Shown here piece after piece: positions 49,969 to 59,384 of a DNA stretch of 64,000 nt. The DNA is from Ignavibacteria bacterium. GTDB taxonomy: Bacteria; Bacteroidota; Ignavibacteria; Ignavibacteriales; SURF-24. The notes beneath the pieces were generated by a model. The model saw only the letters and a program-made list of their open reading frames with translations. It made no database searches and had not been told where the DNA came from. The stretch is taken from the NCBI GenBank assembly GCA_025612245.1, contig JAAXKQ010000008.1:62001-126000 (forward strand), in the 5' to 3' direction. A program made the translations under genes and the position numbers. Position 1 is the stretch's first letter; each line of letters begins with the position of its first letter.

Positions 49969-50580
49969 ATGTTTAAAGCATTATTACCCAAAGAAGAAAA
50001 GTATTTCGAATATTTTAATAGTCTGATTATCGCCATTAGCGAAATGGCAACACTGGCCAAGGATTTCTTCGGAAACGCTAAGTACGACGAGGAAACCTCA
50101 CTAAAATTAAAATCCCTTGAAAAAAGGTGCGATGAAATTTCCCACAAAGTCTTTAACAAACTCAATAAGAGCTTTCTTACCCCGTTCGACCGCGAGGATA
50201 TATACGCCCTGGTTAAAACACTTGAAAAAGTAAGCGACGCCATTAACGCCGCGGTTACACGTGCAAGGATCTACAACCTGACCGAACCCCTGGTAGTTGC
50301 CGAAAAGCTGCTCCAGATTGCAGGCATGCAGATCAATGAACTCCATACCACAATTGTCGACAGAAAAGTAAAATCGAACGGAAACCTGACTATTGTAAAG
50401 GACCTGGAGCAGGAAGCCGACTTAATATACAGGGACGCAATCACAAGACTCTTTAAGGAAGAGACCAACGCAATTGAGCTCATAAAGAGAAAAGAAGTGC
50501 TCGACGTGCTTGAAGACATTACGGATAAATGCCAGGCGGTTGCTTCCGTAATTTTTACAATTTCACTTAAAAACGGCTGA
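49969..50580 (+). CDS. DUF47/PhoU-like regulator of phosphate transport
   Basis: The 203-residue, all-helical soluble protein has the DUF47 pattern (LKLKSLEKRCDEISHKVFNK, then NKSFLTPFDREDIYALVKTL, about 45-85). Two PhoU-like three-helix bundles with metal-binding acidic residues are expected. DUF47 proteins pair with PiT transporters and are thought to control them. The pit gene starts 38 bases downstream, confirming the pair. No ribosome-binding site is seen before the ATG, as in several other genes here. Confidence 0.92.
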   Translation: MFKALLPKEEKYFEYFNSLIIAISEMATLAKDFFGNAKYDEETSLKLKSLEKRCDEISHKVFNKLNKSFLTPFDREDIYALVKTLEKVSDAINAAVTRARIYNLTEPLVVAEKLLQIAGMQINELHTTIVDRKVKSNGNLTIVKDLEQEADLIYRDAITRLFKEETNAIELIKRKEVLDVLEDITDKCQAVASVIFTISLKNG

Positions 50581-50618
50581 TTAACTAAAAATAAGCTGAA
50601 TATTCAATTTTATAATAT

Positions 50619-51653
50619 ATGAATTTATCATTAACGATCCCCCTGATTGGAATAACACTGCCCGTAATTGCAGTTTTAATTATTACACTTGCCTTTCTTT
50701 TTGACTTCTATAACGGAATGCACGACGCCGCAAACTCAATTGCTACCGTCGTTGCAACAAAGGTTCTCTCGCCGTTTCAGGCCGTGGCCTGGGCTGCTTT
50801 CTTTAATTTTGCCGCAATATTCGTCTTCGGACTAGGCGTGGCGGCTACAATCGGAAAGGGCCTGGTTGTATTTTCAGTACTCGATAACCTCGTAATCCTC
50901 TCGGCCTTGGTCGGGGCAATCATTATGGCTGCCGGAGCAACACACCTTGGAGTTCCGCTCAGCATCTCCCACTGCCTTATCGGCGGCTTGGGTGGCGTTG
51001 CGGTCTTAAAAGCCGGGTTCGGCGCCCTTGTTGCCAGCGGATTCCTGAAAATCATAGCCTTTATTTTCATTTCACCCGTGCTCGGATATTTCTTTGCCGG
51101 TATGTTTTCCGTTATTACAACCTGGATTGTCAAGGATTCCTCGCCAAGGAAAGTGGATAAGTATTTCAGAAAACTCCAGATTGCTTCGGCTGCCGCTTAC
51201 AGCCTTAGCCACGGCGGCAACGACGCGCAGAAAACCATGGGACTCATTACAATGGTCCTCATTGCAAACAAGGCCCTCAGCCCTGCTTCGCATACCCCTT
51301 ACTGGGTAGTTTTCTCCTGTAATTCGGTCATTGCTCTTGGAACACTCTTCGGCGGCTGGAAAGTAATAAAAACACTGGGAATGAAGATGACAAAGCTGAC
51401 ACCGTTTAGCGGCTTCAGCGCCGAGACTTCTGCCAGTATTACAATATTTATTGCTTCTGCCTTCGGTGTGCCTGTAAGTACAACACACACCATCTCGGGC
51501 GCAATTGCAGGTGTCGGGGCCGCAAAAAGCACCAAAGCCGTACGCTGGAAGGTCGCCCGCAATATTATATGGGCCTGGATACTGACGATCCCTCTTTCGG
51601 CTGCCTTCGGAATGCTGACCTATAAGGCGCTTCTTTTGCTCAGCCTTTTATAA
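50619..51653 (+). CDS. pit: Low-affinity inorganic phosphate transporter, PiT family
   Basis: The 344-residue inner-membrane protein has about ten membrane helices. The two PiT signature repeats are DFYNGMHDAANSIATVVATK (about 29-48) and SHGGNDAQKTMGL (about 199-211), with the matching VPLSISHC and GVPVSTTHTISG loops. It imports phosphate, usually as a metal-phosphate complex, driven by H+ or Na+. It is the second gene of the DUF47-pit operon and ends before a hairpin terminator. Length is typical of the short bacterial PiT form. Confidence 0.93.
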   Translation: MNLSLTIPLIGITLPVIAVLIITLAFLFDFYNGMHDAANSIATVVATKVLSPFQAVAWAAFFNFAAIFVFGLGVAATIGKGLVVFSVLDNLVILSALVGAIIMAAGATHLGVPLSISHCLIGGLGGVAVLKAGFGALVASGFLKIIAFIFISPVLGYFFAGMFSVITTWIVKDSSPRKVDKYFRKLQIASAAAYSLSHGGNDAQKTMGLITMVLIANKALSPASHTPYWVVFSCNSVIALGTLFGGWKVIKTLGMKMTKLTPFSGFSAETSASITIFIASAFGVPVSTTHTISGAIAGVGAAKSTKAVRWKVARNIIWAWILTIPLSAAFGMLTYKALLLLSLL

Positions 51654-51702
51654 TTAGAGAGTTCCGGTCACTGGAATTTTTAAGCTATTATAATTTGTGC
51701 AC

Positions 51703-51735
51703 TTCCCCGGAATCCTTTTCCGGGGAAACTTTTCC
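51703..51735 (+). terminator. Terminator of the DUF47-pit operon
   Basis: TTCCCCGGAA (51703-51712) pairs perfectly with TTCCGGGGAA (51718-51727), followed by the T-rich ACTTTTCC. It lies 50 bases past the pit stop. It also falls inside the upstream extension of the MFS frame, which helps fix the MFS start at 51764. Confidence 0.65.
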
Positions 51736-51763
51736 TTCGGCAAAAACATTATTTCAAAATAAA

Positions 51764-52936
51764 ATGCTTATAAAAAGATTACCCCCTCAGGTTATCATAC
51801 TGGGCATGATAAGCCTTTTTACCGACGTTGCCAGCGAGATGCTCTACCCCGTAACGCCGATCTTCCTGACTTCACTCGGTGCCACCATGGCTGCAATCGG
51901 CCTTATCGAAGGAATTGCAGAAATTACGGCTGGACTCCTCAAAGGCTATTTTGGCGCTTTATCCGACAAATTAGGCAGGCGCTCGGTTTTTGTCTTAATC
52001 GGCTACGGGCTTTCGGGTCTCGTAAAACCACTGCCCGGTTTCATTCAGAATTTCGGGGCAATCTTATTCTCAAGGGTTACCGACCGCGTAGGAAAGGGTA
52101 TTCGCACGGCACCCAGGGATGCACTCCTTGCAGGCTATTCCAACGGCAATACCGGCGCTGTCTTCGGGTTTCACCGCGCCATGGATACACTCGGCGCTGC
52201 AATCGGACCCCTGGGAGCGCTTCTATTGCTTTATTTCTTCCCCGGCAACTACCCGCTCATTTTCCTTGTTGCCTTTATCCCCTCCGTAATTGCAATGTCT
52301 TTTACGCTTAAGGTTAAAGACAAACCCTCAGGCGCAATTATCAGGCAGAAGGGACATTACCTGGAATTCTGGAGCAAGTCTCCGGCCGAATACAAAAACC
52401 TTATCGTTCTTTTTACGCTTTTTTCGCTCGTAAACAGCAGCGATGTCTTCTTAATCCTGAAATCACGCTCAATTGCAAAAAGCGACTCACTGGCAATTTT
52501 CGGCTACGTGTTCTATAACCTCGTCTATGCTGCTTTTTCTTACCCGGCAGGAATACTTTCGGACAGGGTAGGGAAGAAGAACGTGCTTGCCTCGGGACTT
52601 GTTATCTTCTCAGCCGTTTATTTCGGATTTGCCATCTCGGGAAGCTTTGTCATAATGTGGGGACTCTTTGCCCTTTACGGCATTTATGCCGCGGCAACCG
52701 AAGGAATCAGCAAGGCCTGGATATCGGACCTGATAAAGGATGAAAACAGGGGATCTGCAATTGGGCTCCTTACTATGCTCTCAAGCCTGGCCGTCATGGC
52801 CGGATCGGTTTTAACGGGAATTCTCTGGGACACCTTCGGCTCCCGGGTGCCTTTCCTGATTTCTTCTGCCGTGAGCCTCATTATTGCAGTAATCCTGTTT
52901 TTCTTCAGAAGTTCTGCCCGTAATAACAAATCCTGA
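51764..52936 (+). CDS. MFS transporter
   Basis: About 390 residues form twelve predicted membrane helices in two halves. The loop between helices 2 and 3 carries GALSDKLGRRSVFVLIGYG, and its pseudo-repeat in the second half is GILSDRVGKKNVLASGL; both are the MFS signature. The early FTDVASEMLYPVTPIFLTSL, with RVTDRVGKGIRTAPRDALLA, marks the subgroup often annotated near YajR/NreB-like exporters, but substrate cannot be assigned. I chose the ATG at 51764 because the frame upstream of it contains the pit terminator. A 17-bp terminator overlaps the stop codon. Confidence 0.85.
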   Translation: MLIKRLPPQVIILGMISLFTDVASEMLYPVTPIFLTSLGATMAAIGLIEGIAEITAGLLKGYFGALSDKLGRRSVFVLIGYGLSGLVKPLPGFIQNFGAILFSRVTDRVGKGIRTAPRDALLAGYSNGNTGAVFGFHRAMDTLGAAIGPLGALLLLYFFPGNYPLIFLVAFIPSVIAMSFTLKVKDKPSGAIIRQKGHYLEFWSKSPAEYKNLIVLFTLFSLVNSSDVFLILKSRSIAKSDSLAIFGYVFYNLVYAAFSYPAGILSDRVGKKNVLASGLVIFSAVYFGFAISGSFVIMWGLFALYGIYAAATEGISKAWISDLIKDENRGSAIGLLTMLSSLAVMAGSVLTGILWDTFGSRVPFLISSAVSLIIAVILFFFRSSARNNKS

Positions 52937-52990
52937 ATCCCGCATCAGTTTTTGATAATTGCGGAATTCAGGATTTTATATACTTCTCTT
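52928..52990 (+). terminator. Terminator overlapping the MFS stop codon
   Basis: Bases 52928-52944 pair with 52960-52976 over 17 bp with one mismatch, followed by TTTTATATACTTCTCTTTTTT. The left arm includes the TGA stop at 52934-52936, so the terminator is built partly from coding sequence. Confidence 0.8.
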
Positions 52991-53026
52991 TTTTATCTGA
53001 ATTCAACCTGCTTAAAAACGTACTTT

Positions 53027-53239
53027 TTAGTTGTACTGCGCTCTCAAGCTGCTTAGTTTTTCAAGAGCATCATCGGAAAGTACGTGGGCTAATTTTCCAT
53101 AACTATTTACTACGCTTACTATCCCATTACCGATTTCAAACTTGCATATCATGAACTCATAAACGGTCAACTCTACGTCACTTACTCTGAAATTGCCGCT
53201 TTCCTCGTCAAAACTGTAGCCTTCAAACTTAAAGACCAT
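53027..53239 (-). CDS. Small conserved-looking hypothetical protein
   Basis: The 70-residue acidic protein (MVFKFEGYSFDEESGNFRVS at the N-terminus) has alternating beta-prone residues and a C-terminal helix (SDDALEKLSSLRAQYN). A perfect AAAGGAGG ribosome-binding site lies 7 bases before the ATG, one of the best in the window, so it is probably translated well. The overall look is a small soluble beta-alpha protein; I know no family for it. It has its own upstream region and lies downstream of a bidirectional hairpin. Confidence 0.65.
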   Translation of the reverse strand: MVFKFEGYSFDEESGNFRVSDVELTVYEFMICKFEIGNGIVSVVNSYGKLAHVLSDDALEKLSSLRAQYN

Positions 53240-53457
53240 ATCTGACCTCCTTTCATGAGTTAATGTGAAATCTGTATATACCTCCTTGTTTTTAATGCCT
53301 GTCTTAAATTTAAGGTAGACATATTACCCCTTAGAGTCTACCCCACAATTTATGACCGGAGACTCAATTATAAAATTATCTCCCTTTTAGGTTTAACCCC
53401 GGCTTGGGAAGTCCGGTTCCCGGCCGCGTGACATACGTCACACCAAAAGGGTGAAAA

Positions 53458-55125
53458 CTATAAATTCAGTTTCGGGTGCTTCAGGTGGTATCCGGTCTTA
53501 TCCTGGTAAGCTTTTGCAACGGCTACAATTCTGCCTTCATCAAAGAGCTTACCTACAAAGGTAATGCTTGTCGGCAGGCCTTCTTTTGTAAATCCGTTTG
53601 GAACCACTACAAGCGGGTGCCCGGTTAAATTTGTAGCAAGTGAGTTATCCCCCTCGTCGGAGGGAGCAACGTAAAGGTCAATTCCTTTTAGCATTTTATC
53701 CATCTGCTGAATTAGTTTATATCGTATGCGGTTGGCATTTATGTATTCAACAGCCGGGATAAACCTGGACTGGCGGAATACGTTCGGCCAGGCATCCTTG
53801 ATCTGGCGCACCATGAGGCCGTCGCGCTTTGAGCGCGTAAGGTCGTCAAAGACTGCTGCAGCCTCGGCATCCAGTATGAATGAAATTGCATTTATCGGAA
53901 GCCCCGGGAGTTCCACCGGAACAAGCTCCGCCCCCATGCTCTTTAAGACTTCAAGCGTCCGGGCGTCATTTTCCTTAAATGCATAGTTGTGAGAAAAGTC
54001 GTTCTTCAGGTATCCTATCTTAAGCCCCTTGAGGCTTATCCTGTAATCGTAGTTAAATGGAACCTCATAAAGCGTCTGGTCAATGCCGTCTGGTCCGTAA
54101 ATATAACGCAGCACAATGGCACAGTCCTCTACGTTGCGGCATATGGGCCCGATCTTATCCATGGACCAGCTGAGTGCCATTGCGCCCATGCGGCTTACAC
54201 GCCCGTATGTGGGCCTGAGTCCTGAAACGCCGCAGACAGTGCAAGGGGAGACTATGGAACCCCAGGTTTCGGTACCGATTGCAAAGGGCAGGAGCCCTGC
54301 CGATACGGCCGAGGCCGAGCCGGCCGAAGAACCGCTGGAGCCTTTGGTTACGTCCCACGGGTTTCTTGTCATGCCCCCAAACCATACGTCCCCCCAGGCA
54401 AGGGCACCCATGGAAAGCTTGGCTGCAAGAACGGCACCCGCCTGGTGAAGCTTTTTAATTACGGTTGCATCCACGTCAATTACCTGGTCTTTGTACGGCA
54501 TTGCGCCCCAGGTGGTTTTATATCCCGACTTGGCAAGAAGATCCTTTGCGCCGTAGGGAATCCCGTGAAGCATGCCCCTGTATTTGCCCTGTGCAATTTC
54601 CTTGTCTGCCTGCCTTGCCTCTTCGATCGCCAGATCTTCGGTCAGTGTAATTACGCATTCGAGCCTGGGCCCGTACTTTTTCAGGCGCCCGATGTACATT
54701 TTTGTAAGCGCCTCCGAGCTGACTTTCCTGTTTTTAATCAGGTAGGCCAGCTCCCCAATGGAGTAATACGCAAGGTCTTCTATGTTCTCCGGCATCCTGA
54801 TGCTGCTGGAGCTGCTCGTTACAAATGGTTTTTGTTTTGTTTCAAACTTCATTCCGACTGGAATCGGGTTAAATAAGATTGCCGGGGGAACGCTGTTATC
54901 CAGCTCCACTTTTCTCATCTCTTCGTAGCTCTTGAGGCGGTCGTTTAGGCCACTGAGCATGGAATCGCGTTCGGCGTCCGTAAAATCGAGACCTATTATC
55001 TTCCCGGCGCTTTCAACCATGGGCTTTGTTATAACACCCTCAAACTTTACTACTGCGGCACCAAGCAAAAACGAGAATAATGAGGCAGGGACTATATATA
55101 AGTACTTTTTGTAACGTGGCTTCAC
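53458..55125 (-). CDS. Amidase signature family enzyme with N-terminal membrane anchor
   Basis: The 555-residue protein begins with a signal anchor (KYLYIVPASLFSFLLGAAVV), which suggests export. The amidase signature domain (about 115-545) carries the Ser-Ser-Lys triad: Lys194 in YGAKDLL, the cis-Ser in KGSSGSSAGSASA, and nucleophile Ser290 in TETWGSIVSP. It cleaves amide bonds of an unknown substrate, and export plus the long N-terminal region argues against GatA. The start is GTG at 55125, supported by AAGGAGG. A GTGAC/GTCAC dyad (53428-53441) lies past its end. Confidence 0.88.
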   Translation of the reverse strand: MKPRYKKYLYIVPASLFSFLLGAAVVKFEGVITKPMVESAGKIIGLDFTDAERDSMLSGLNDRLKSYEEMRKVELDNSVPPAILFNPIPVGMKFETKQKPFVTSSSSSIRMPENIEDLAYYSIGELAYLIKNRKVSSEALTKMYIGRLKKYGPRLECVITLTEDLAIEEARQADKEIAQGKYRGMLHGIPYGAKDLLAKSGYKTTWGAMPYKDQVIDVDATVIKKLHQAGAVLAAKLSMGALAWGDVWFGGMTRNPWDVTKGSSGSSAGSASAVSAGLLPFAIGTETWGSIVSPCTVCGVSGLRPTYGRVSRMGAMALSWSMDKIGPICRNVEDCAIVLRYIYGPDGIDQTLYEVPFNYDYRISLKGLKIGYLKNDFSHNYAFKENDARTLEVLKSMGAELVPVELPGLPINAISFILDAEAAAVFDDLTRSKRDGLMVRQIKDAWPNVFRQSRFIPAVEYINANRIRYKLIQQMDKMLKGIDLYVAPSDEGDNSLATNLTGHPLVVVPNGFTKEGLPTSITFVGKLFDEGRIVAVAKAYQDKTGYHLKHPKLNL

Positions 55126-55179
55126 GGGAGAATCCTCCTTGTTAAGTTGATTTGAAAGATCTTCTATATGAGTCTAAGG

Positions 55180-56223
55180 CTACCTGCCGGGTGAATAATT
55201 GTACGGAAGGGCAGAAGACATTCTCTGCTCTGCCCAGTATCCGGCAACCTTCATGTTGTTTTTATCCGCCCTGTTTCCCGATTTGTCCAGAAGAATAAAT
55301 GGTGCTACCGGAATGACATAGGAAACCGTCAGGTTTCTTTCCAGAAATTCCACCTTAAGGCCCGTCTCAAGCGGCAGCATGAATACCCCGTCACCGTAAT
55401 CCTCAACCCGTAGGTCCTTTTCGGAAACATAATTTCCGCCTCCCTTAATCAGCGAGTACATTGGCCCCATTTTTACGCGGAATCCTTCCTCGTAAAGCCT
55501 GTTACTGATAAGTGACCTGAAAAAGTGTTTCTGTGAGCCAAGATAGCAGTAAAGTCTTTTCTCCTTCCAGTCCTCCTTTTCATCACTGTCCGGGCTTGTA
55601 AGTTCCAGGAATCTCACGTGCGCAAGGTAGTCAATCTCGCCATTGGTATCGTATGAAAAGTATTCCAGCAGAATGAAGAGTTTATAGCCCATGGCCCTGT
55701 TTTCCACGACGATCGTGCTGTCTGAAAATGCCGTAAGCTGTTTTGTATCCTTGTCTTTCCTGAAATTTATCACCTCAGGATTAAGTATCTTTGTTGAGCC
55801 AGAGTATTTGCTCGTGCCAAGGAACTCCCTTTCAAAAATTTCGAGATACCCTTGCCAGTCGTCAGAAACTTTTCCAATAACGTTAACCTGGCCCAGGACC
55901 ACGGGCTTTTGCCTTAATACGGCGTTCACCTCCAGAACTCTGCCTGCGGTAATTTGTACAGGAATTTTCTTTATCTCATAGCCCACCATGCTCGCAATAA
56001 GAGTGTACGTGCCAGGTTCGGCATCAGCTATTTCATAGCTGCCTTTCAGGTCCGTAACCGTTCCGAAGGTCGTGTTCTCAAGGAACACGGTGGCGTTCGT
56101 TAAAGCTTCTTTTGTCTCAAAGTCAGTTACTTTGCCTTTTACTGTTCCGATTGTCTTTTCCTGTGCAAAAAAGCAAACAGGCAAAATCGAAACAAGACAG
56201 GCAATAAGGAGCACATTTTTCAT
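55180..56223 (-). CDS. Secreted CarboxypepD_reg-like domain protein
   Basis: The 347-residue protein has a signal peptide (MKNVLLIACLVSILPVCFFA). A CarboxypepD_reg-like beta-sandwich follows (about 24-110, with GKVTDFETKEALTNATVFLE and YTLIASMVGYEIKK), then about 235 residues of beta-rich sequence with the conserved-looking DDWQGYLEIFEREFLGTSK. This second region is shared by many Bacteroidota proteins of unknown role. The two downstream genes on the same strand are the amidase (55 bases away) and, upstream, slipin (28 bases away), so slipin, this gene and the amidase may form one operon. Confidence 0.72.
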   Translation of the reverse strand: MKNVLLIACLVSILPVCFFAQEKTIGTVKGKVTDFETKEALTNATVFLENTTFGTVTDLKGSYEIADAEPGTYTLIASMVGYEIKKIPVQITAGRVLEVNAVLRQKPVVLGQVNVIGKVSDDWQGYLEIFEREFLGTSKYSGSTKILNPEVINFRKDKDTKQLTAFSDSTIVVENRAMGYKLFILLEYFSYDTNGEIDYLAHVRFLELTSPDSDEKEDWKEKRLYCYLGSQKHFFRSLISNRLYEEGFRVKMGPMYSLIKGGGNYVSEKDLRVEDYGDGVFMLPLETGLKVEFLERNLTVSYVIPVAPFILLDKSGNRADKNNMKVAGYWAEQRMSSALPYNYSPGR

Positions 56224-56251
56224 CTTTTTGTCCGGTAAAAGTCGCGGTCTG

Positions 56252-57181
56252 TTATTTTTTCACAATGCTGTCCACAAATCCCCTTAATGCATCACTAAGT
56301 TCAGCAGGAAACAAAATTACAGTATTTGAAGGCGTGGGTCCCAGGCCGTCCACAGTCTGTAGTGTCCTCAGCTGAATTGCACCCGGGCTTTCGAGCATAA
56401 TCCTTGCAGCCTCAGCCAGGTTAGCCGCAGCCAGCTTATCGCCTTCTGCCTTCGTGATGTTGGCTCTTTTTTCCCTTTCGGCCGAAGCCTGACGCGACAT
56501 CATGCGCTTCAGGTCCTCCGGCATTTCAACGTCAAGCAGCCTTACGGAATCCAGGTGAATACCCCATTCCCTGATTCTCTCTTCCACAACCTTTCCGATC
56601 TGCTCCTGAATCTGCTCTCTTTCTGTCAGCAGCTCATCGAGCGTCAGGCCGCCAACGACGTCGCGAAGCGAGGCCTGCGCAAACTGCGAGATTGCAAACT
56701 GAAAGTCCTGTATCCTTATTACCGCCTTTTCGGCGTCTTCAACCCTGAAGAAAAGGGCGCCGTCAATCTGTGCCGGAACGTTATCACGGGTGATGACTTT
56801 CTGGCTCGGAATATTAATGGCAAGAACGCGCACGTCAATGAACCTTATGTATTCAATAAAAGGCAGTATATACATCACGCCGGGCCCTTTTAAGCCCTGG
56901 AATTTCCCAAGCCTCAGTACCACTCCGCGCTCCCACTCGGCGGCAACCCTGATACCGGAGACCACAACAATAATCAGTATTGTCCCCAGAATCTGCACCG
57001 GGACCGATACCTCCGGCGGCAGCCTTAAAATTAGAAATAAGACGAGTGCAAGCAGTACTGCCGGAATTAAAAACAGTATAAAACGCAGTGACGTGCCAAG
57101 AGAAACGTGGCCTGTTGCAGGTTCGGCATACTTTTTTGTCTGCCGTGAAGCGGCTAAATTGAGAATATCAGTTCCATCCAT
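56252..57181 (-). CDS. Slipin (stomatin-like SPFH-domain) membrane protein
   Basis: The 309-residue protein has two hydrophobic segments near the N-terminus (about 30-50 and 58-78), then an SPFH/Band 7 domain (about 80-240). RVAAEWERGVVLRLGKFQGL and PFIEYIRFIDVRV are typical of slipins. A helical region follows with RQASAEREKRANITKAEGDK, the oligomerising coiled coil. Slipins form membrane microdomain scaffolds. The usual partner NfeD protease is not adjacent. It is probably the first gene of a unit with the CarboxypepD_reg protein and the amidase. Confidence 0.9.
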   Translation of the reverse strand: MDGTDILNLAASRQTKKYAEPATGHVSLGTSLRFILFLIPAVLLALVLFLILRLPPEVSVPVQILGTILIIVVVSGIRVAAEWERGVVLRLGKFQGLKGPGVMYILPFIEYIRFIDVRVLAINIPSQKVITRDNVPAQIDGALFFRVEDAEKAVIRIQDFQFAISQFAQASLRDVVGGLTLDELLTEREQIQEQIGKVVEERIREWGIHLDSVRLLDVEMPEDLKRMMSRQASAEREKRANITKAEGDKLAAANLAEAARIMLESPGAIQLRTLQTVDGLGPTPSNTVILFPAELSDALRGFVDSIVKK

Positions 57182-57423
57182 TTTCCTAACCCCTCTTTCT
57201 TGTTTTATGGATACTATTCAGTAAAACCATTAAAGCACCAGTTAAGAATACTGACCGGGAACATAAAATCAGTTCCTTCTCTTACTTTGAAACTTATATC
57301 TTTTTAATTAAAGTGTAAAGTGGTATTTCACTTCAAATCCCCCGGACTTTGCCTGAACTATTTACAAACTCAGGCCAGGCCCGGAAGCTGAAGCATTAAA
57401 AGGGCGGGGTATTAAATCAGGGG

Positions 57424-58257
57424 TTAAAAATCAACCGGAAGAGCTTCCAGCTCACGCGCCGTAAAGACGGGCCCGTCTATGCAGACGTAAGTTTTCCCTA
57501 CGTTGCAGCGCCCGCACTTTCCAAGGCCGCACTTCATGCGGTTCTCAAGCGTGGTTACAACCTGCGTGGAATCAAAACCCAGCTCTGAAAGGTTCTGCAG
57601 CACAAATTTTATCATAATCGGAGGCCCGCAGGTAATGGCAACCGCACCTTCGGGACTTGGAGCAAGCTCCTTTAAGACCGTTGGCACAAAGCCAACTTTC
57701 CCGTCCCAGTCGCTTGTTTCTCCTCCCGGGTCCACGGTCTTTACAAAATTAACGTCGGGTCTTTCTGCCCATTCCGTCAGCTCAGGCTTGTAGCAAAGAT
57801 CCTGGACGCTCCTTGCCCCATAGAGGATTGTAATTTCACCAAACTTTTCCCTCAGGTCCAGACAGTTCCAGATCAGTGAGCGCAAGGGTGCAAGGCCTAT
57901 TCCGCCTCCAATAAAAAGGAGGTTTTTTCCGTACATCTCTTCAATAGGAAAGCTGTTGCCGTAAGGACCGCGGAAGCCGATAATGTCGCCCACATCCTTA
58001 TCCTTCAGCGCGTTTGTAACCTTGCCTACAGCCTTAAAGCTGCATTCGATGTAGCCTTTTCTTGTTGGAGAGGAGGCAATGCAGAAGGTAGATTCACCGT
58101 CGCCGAAAGAAGAGTACTCGCCAAACTGCCCGGCCTTGAAAGTAAAACTTTCAGCCGTTTCAGGGTCCATAAAAGAGAGCCTGAAGGTTTTGGTATCCGG
58201 CGTCTCCTGCCTTACCATGTCTATTTTTGCCAGGTACGGTTTATAAATGTTGTTCAT
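57424..58257 (-). CDS. flxA: FlxA-like FAD/NAD(P)H-binding subunit of the Flx-Hdr complex
   Basis: The 277-residue protein is a ferredoxin-NADP reductase-type flavoprotein. It has an FAD domain (about 5-105, with RLSFMDPETAESFTFKAGQF), an NAD domain (about 110-230, with LLFIGGGIGLAPLRSLIWN and AITCGPPIM) and a C-terminal [2Fe-2S] motif, CGLGKCGRCNVGKTYVC. It resembles the gamma subunit of sulfhydrogenases and dihydroorotate dehydrogenase. In the FlxABCD-HdrABC system it takes electrons from NADH. Its start overlaps the end of flxB by 17 bases, with GAGGAG inside flxB. Last gene of the operon. Confidence 0.85.
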   Translation of the reverse strand: MNNIYKPYLAKIDMVRQETPDTKTFRLSFMDPETAESFTFKAGQFGEYSSFGDGESTFCIASSPTRKGYIECSFKAVGKVTNALKDKDVGDIIGFRGPYGNSFPIEEMYGKNLLFIGGGIGLAPLRSLIWNCLDLREKFGEITILYGARSVQDLCYKPELTEWAERPDVNFVKTVDPGGETSDWDGKVGFVPTVLKELAPSPEGAVAITCGPPIMIKFVLQNLSELGFDSTQVVTTLENRMKCGLGKCGRCNVGKTYVCIDGPVFTARELEALPVDF

Positions 58258-59302
58258 TTAACGTCTCCTCAAGCGAATTCTCTTTTGTAATTTCAGAAAC
58301 AACCTGGTAGATATCCAGGTTCACCGGGCAGGCCCTTACACATCTGCCGCATCCGGTGCAGAGTGTCTTGTTAAACCGGTCGTTGTAATACTTGAACTTG
58401 TGCATTACCCTCTGGCGGTAGCGTTTCGACTGCAAAGGGCGCGGGTTATGGCCCGAGGCGTGAAGCGTAAAAAGAGGGAACTGGCATGCATCCCAGTTCT
58501 TGCGCCTTAGGCCGCTGGAATACTTTGTCTCATCCACTATGTCGAAACAGTGGCAGGTTGGACACAGGAAAGCACAGCTTCCGCATCCAAGGCAGCGCGA
58601 AGCAAATTCATCCCAGAGCGGGTTTTCAAAATTTTTATCCAGCCACTCTTTTATCCTTACGGTGTCAAGCGGCGGCCTCATGTGCCCTAGGACCTCCTCA
58701 TAACAAGGGCTTTCTGTAAAGTCTTCGGTGGTTTCCTCAAAAATCTCTTTTAAGAGTGCAACCAGTTTTTCCCCTTTTTCAGAACATGAATAAGCAAAGT
58801 AATTTCCATGCACGTCTTTCTTAAACAGGAGGTCACTTCCCTGTGGGCTGTCGGGCCTGAGCCCTACAGAGCTGCAGAAGCAGGCTTCGTCAGAATGTTC
58901 GCATGAAAAGCTCACAAGCGTGGTGTTTTTCCGCTTTTCTGCATAAAACTCGTCTTTATATTCATAGTTAAAAACGTCGTCAATGATTGTAAAAGCCGCC
59001 GCGTCGCAGGGGCGAAGGCCAAGTATGATCTTTTCATCCGACTGCACAAGGGAGTCGAAAACCTTCACGTCCTTATTCTTATAGGAGAATTCCACTACCG
59101 GCTCTGTAGCGGGAAAGATAAATTCCTTTGCCGAACGGACCGTATTTACGTAGCGCTCCGGCTCTACGGCGTCTTCGGCTTTCTCTATTTTCCCGAACAG
59201 CAGCGTCCTGCCCGAAAATTTGGGAGCAATGACGTTTTGCCCCTTTTTAAGCAGAGCAGCGGCTAGTTCCGTATAGCCTGTTTTAAGCTTATATATTTTC
59301 AT
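58241..59302 (-). CDS. flxB: FlxB-like iron-sulfur subunit (sulfhydrogenase beta/AsrA-like)
   Basis: The 353-residue protein has two C-terminal 4Fe-4S motifs, CLGCGSCAFLCPTCHC (about 237-252) and CTGCGRCVRACPVNLD (about 319-334). They follow an N-terminal region (LLFGKIEKAEDAV, LGLRPCDAAAF and FSCEHSDEACFC) seen in anaerobic sulfite reductase subunit A and the beta subunit of sulfhydrogenase. It should relay electrons from FlxA to FlxC and FlxD. AAGGAG precedes the ATG. It overlaps flxA by 17 bases, so the two are coupled, and lies 82 bases past flxC. Confidence 0.8.
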   Translation of the reverse strand: MKIYKLKTGYTELAAALLKKGQNVIAPKFSGRTLLFGKIEKAEDAVEPERYVNTVRSAKEFIFPATEPVVEFSYKNKDVKVFDSLVQSDEKIILGLRPCDAAAFTIIDDVFNYEYKDEFYAEKRKNTTLVSFSCEHSDEACFCSSVGLRPDSPQGSDLLFKKDVHGNYFAYSCSEKGEKLVALLKEIFEETTEDFTESPCYEEVLGHMRPPLDTVRIKEWLDKNFENPLWDEFASRCLGCGSCAFLCPTCHCFDIVDETKYSSGLRRKNWDACQFPLFTLHASGHNPRPLQSKRYRQRVMHKFKYYNDRFNKTLCTGCGRCVRACPVNLDIYQVVSEITKENSLEETLNEQHL

Positions 59303-59384
59303 TACTGGCTTCTCCTTGTCTTAAAAACCAAGCCCCGTTTTAGCAAACTTTGTTTTAGTAAACTTTGCAGAGTTGACTGAAAGC

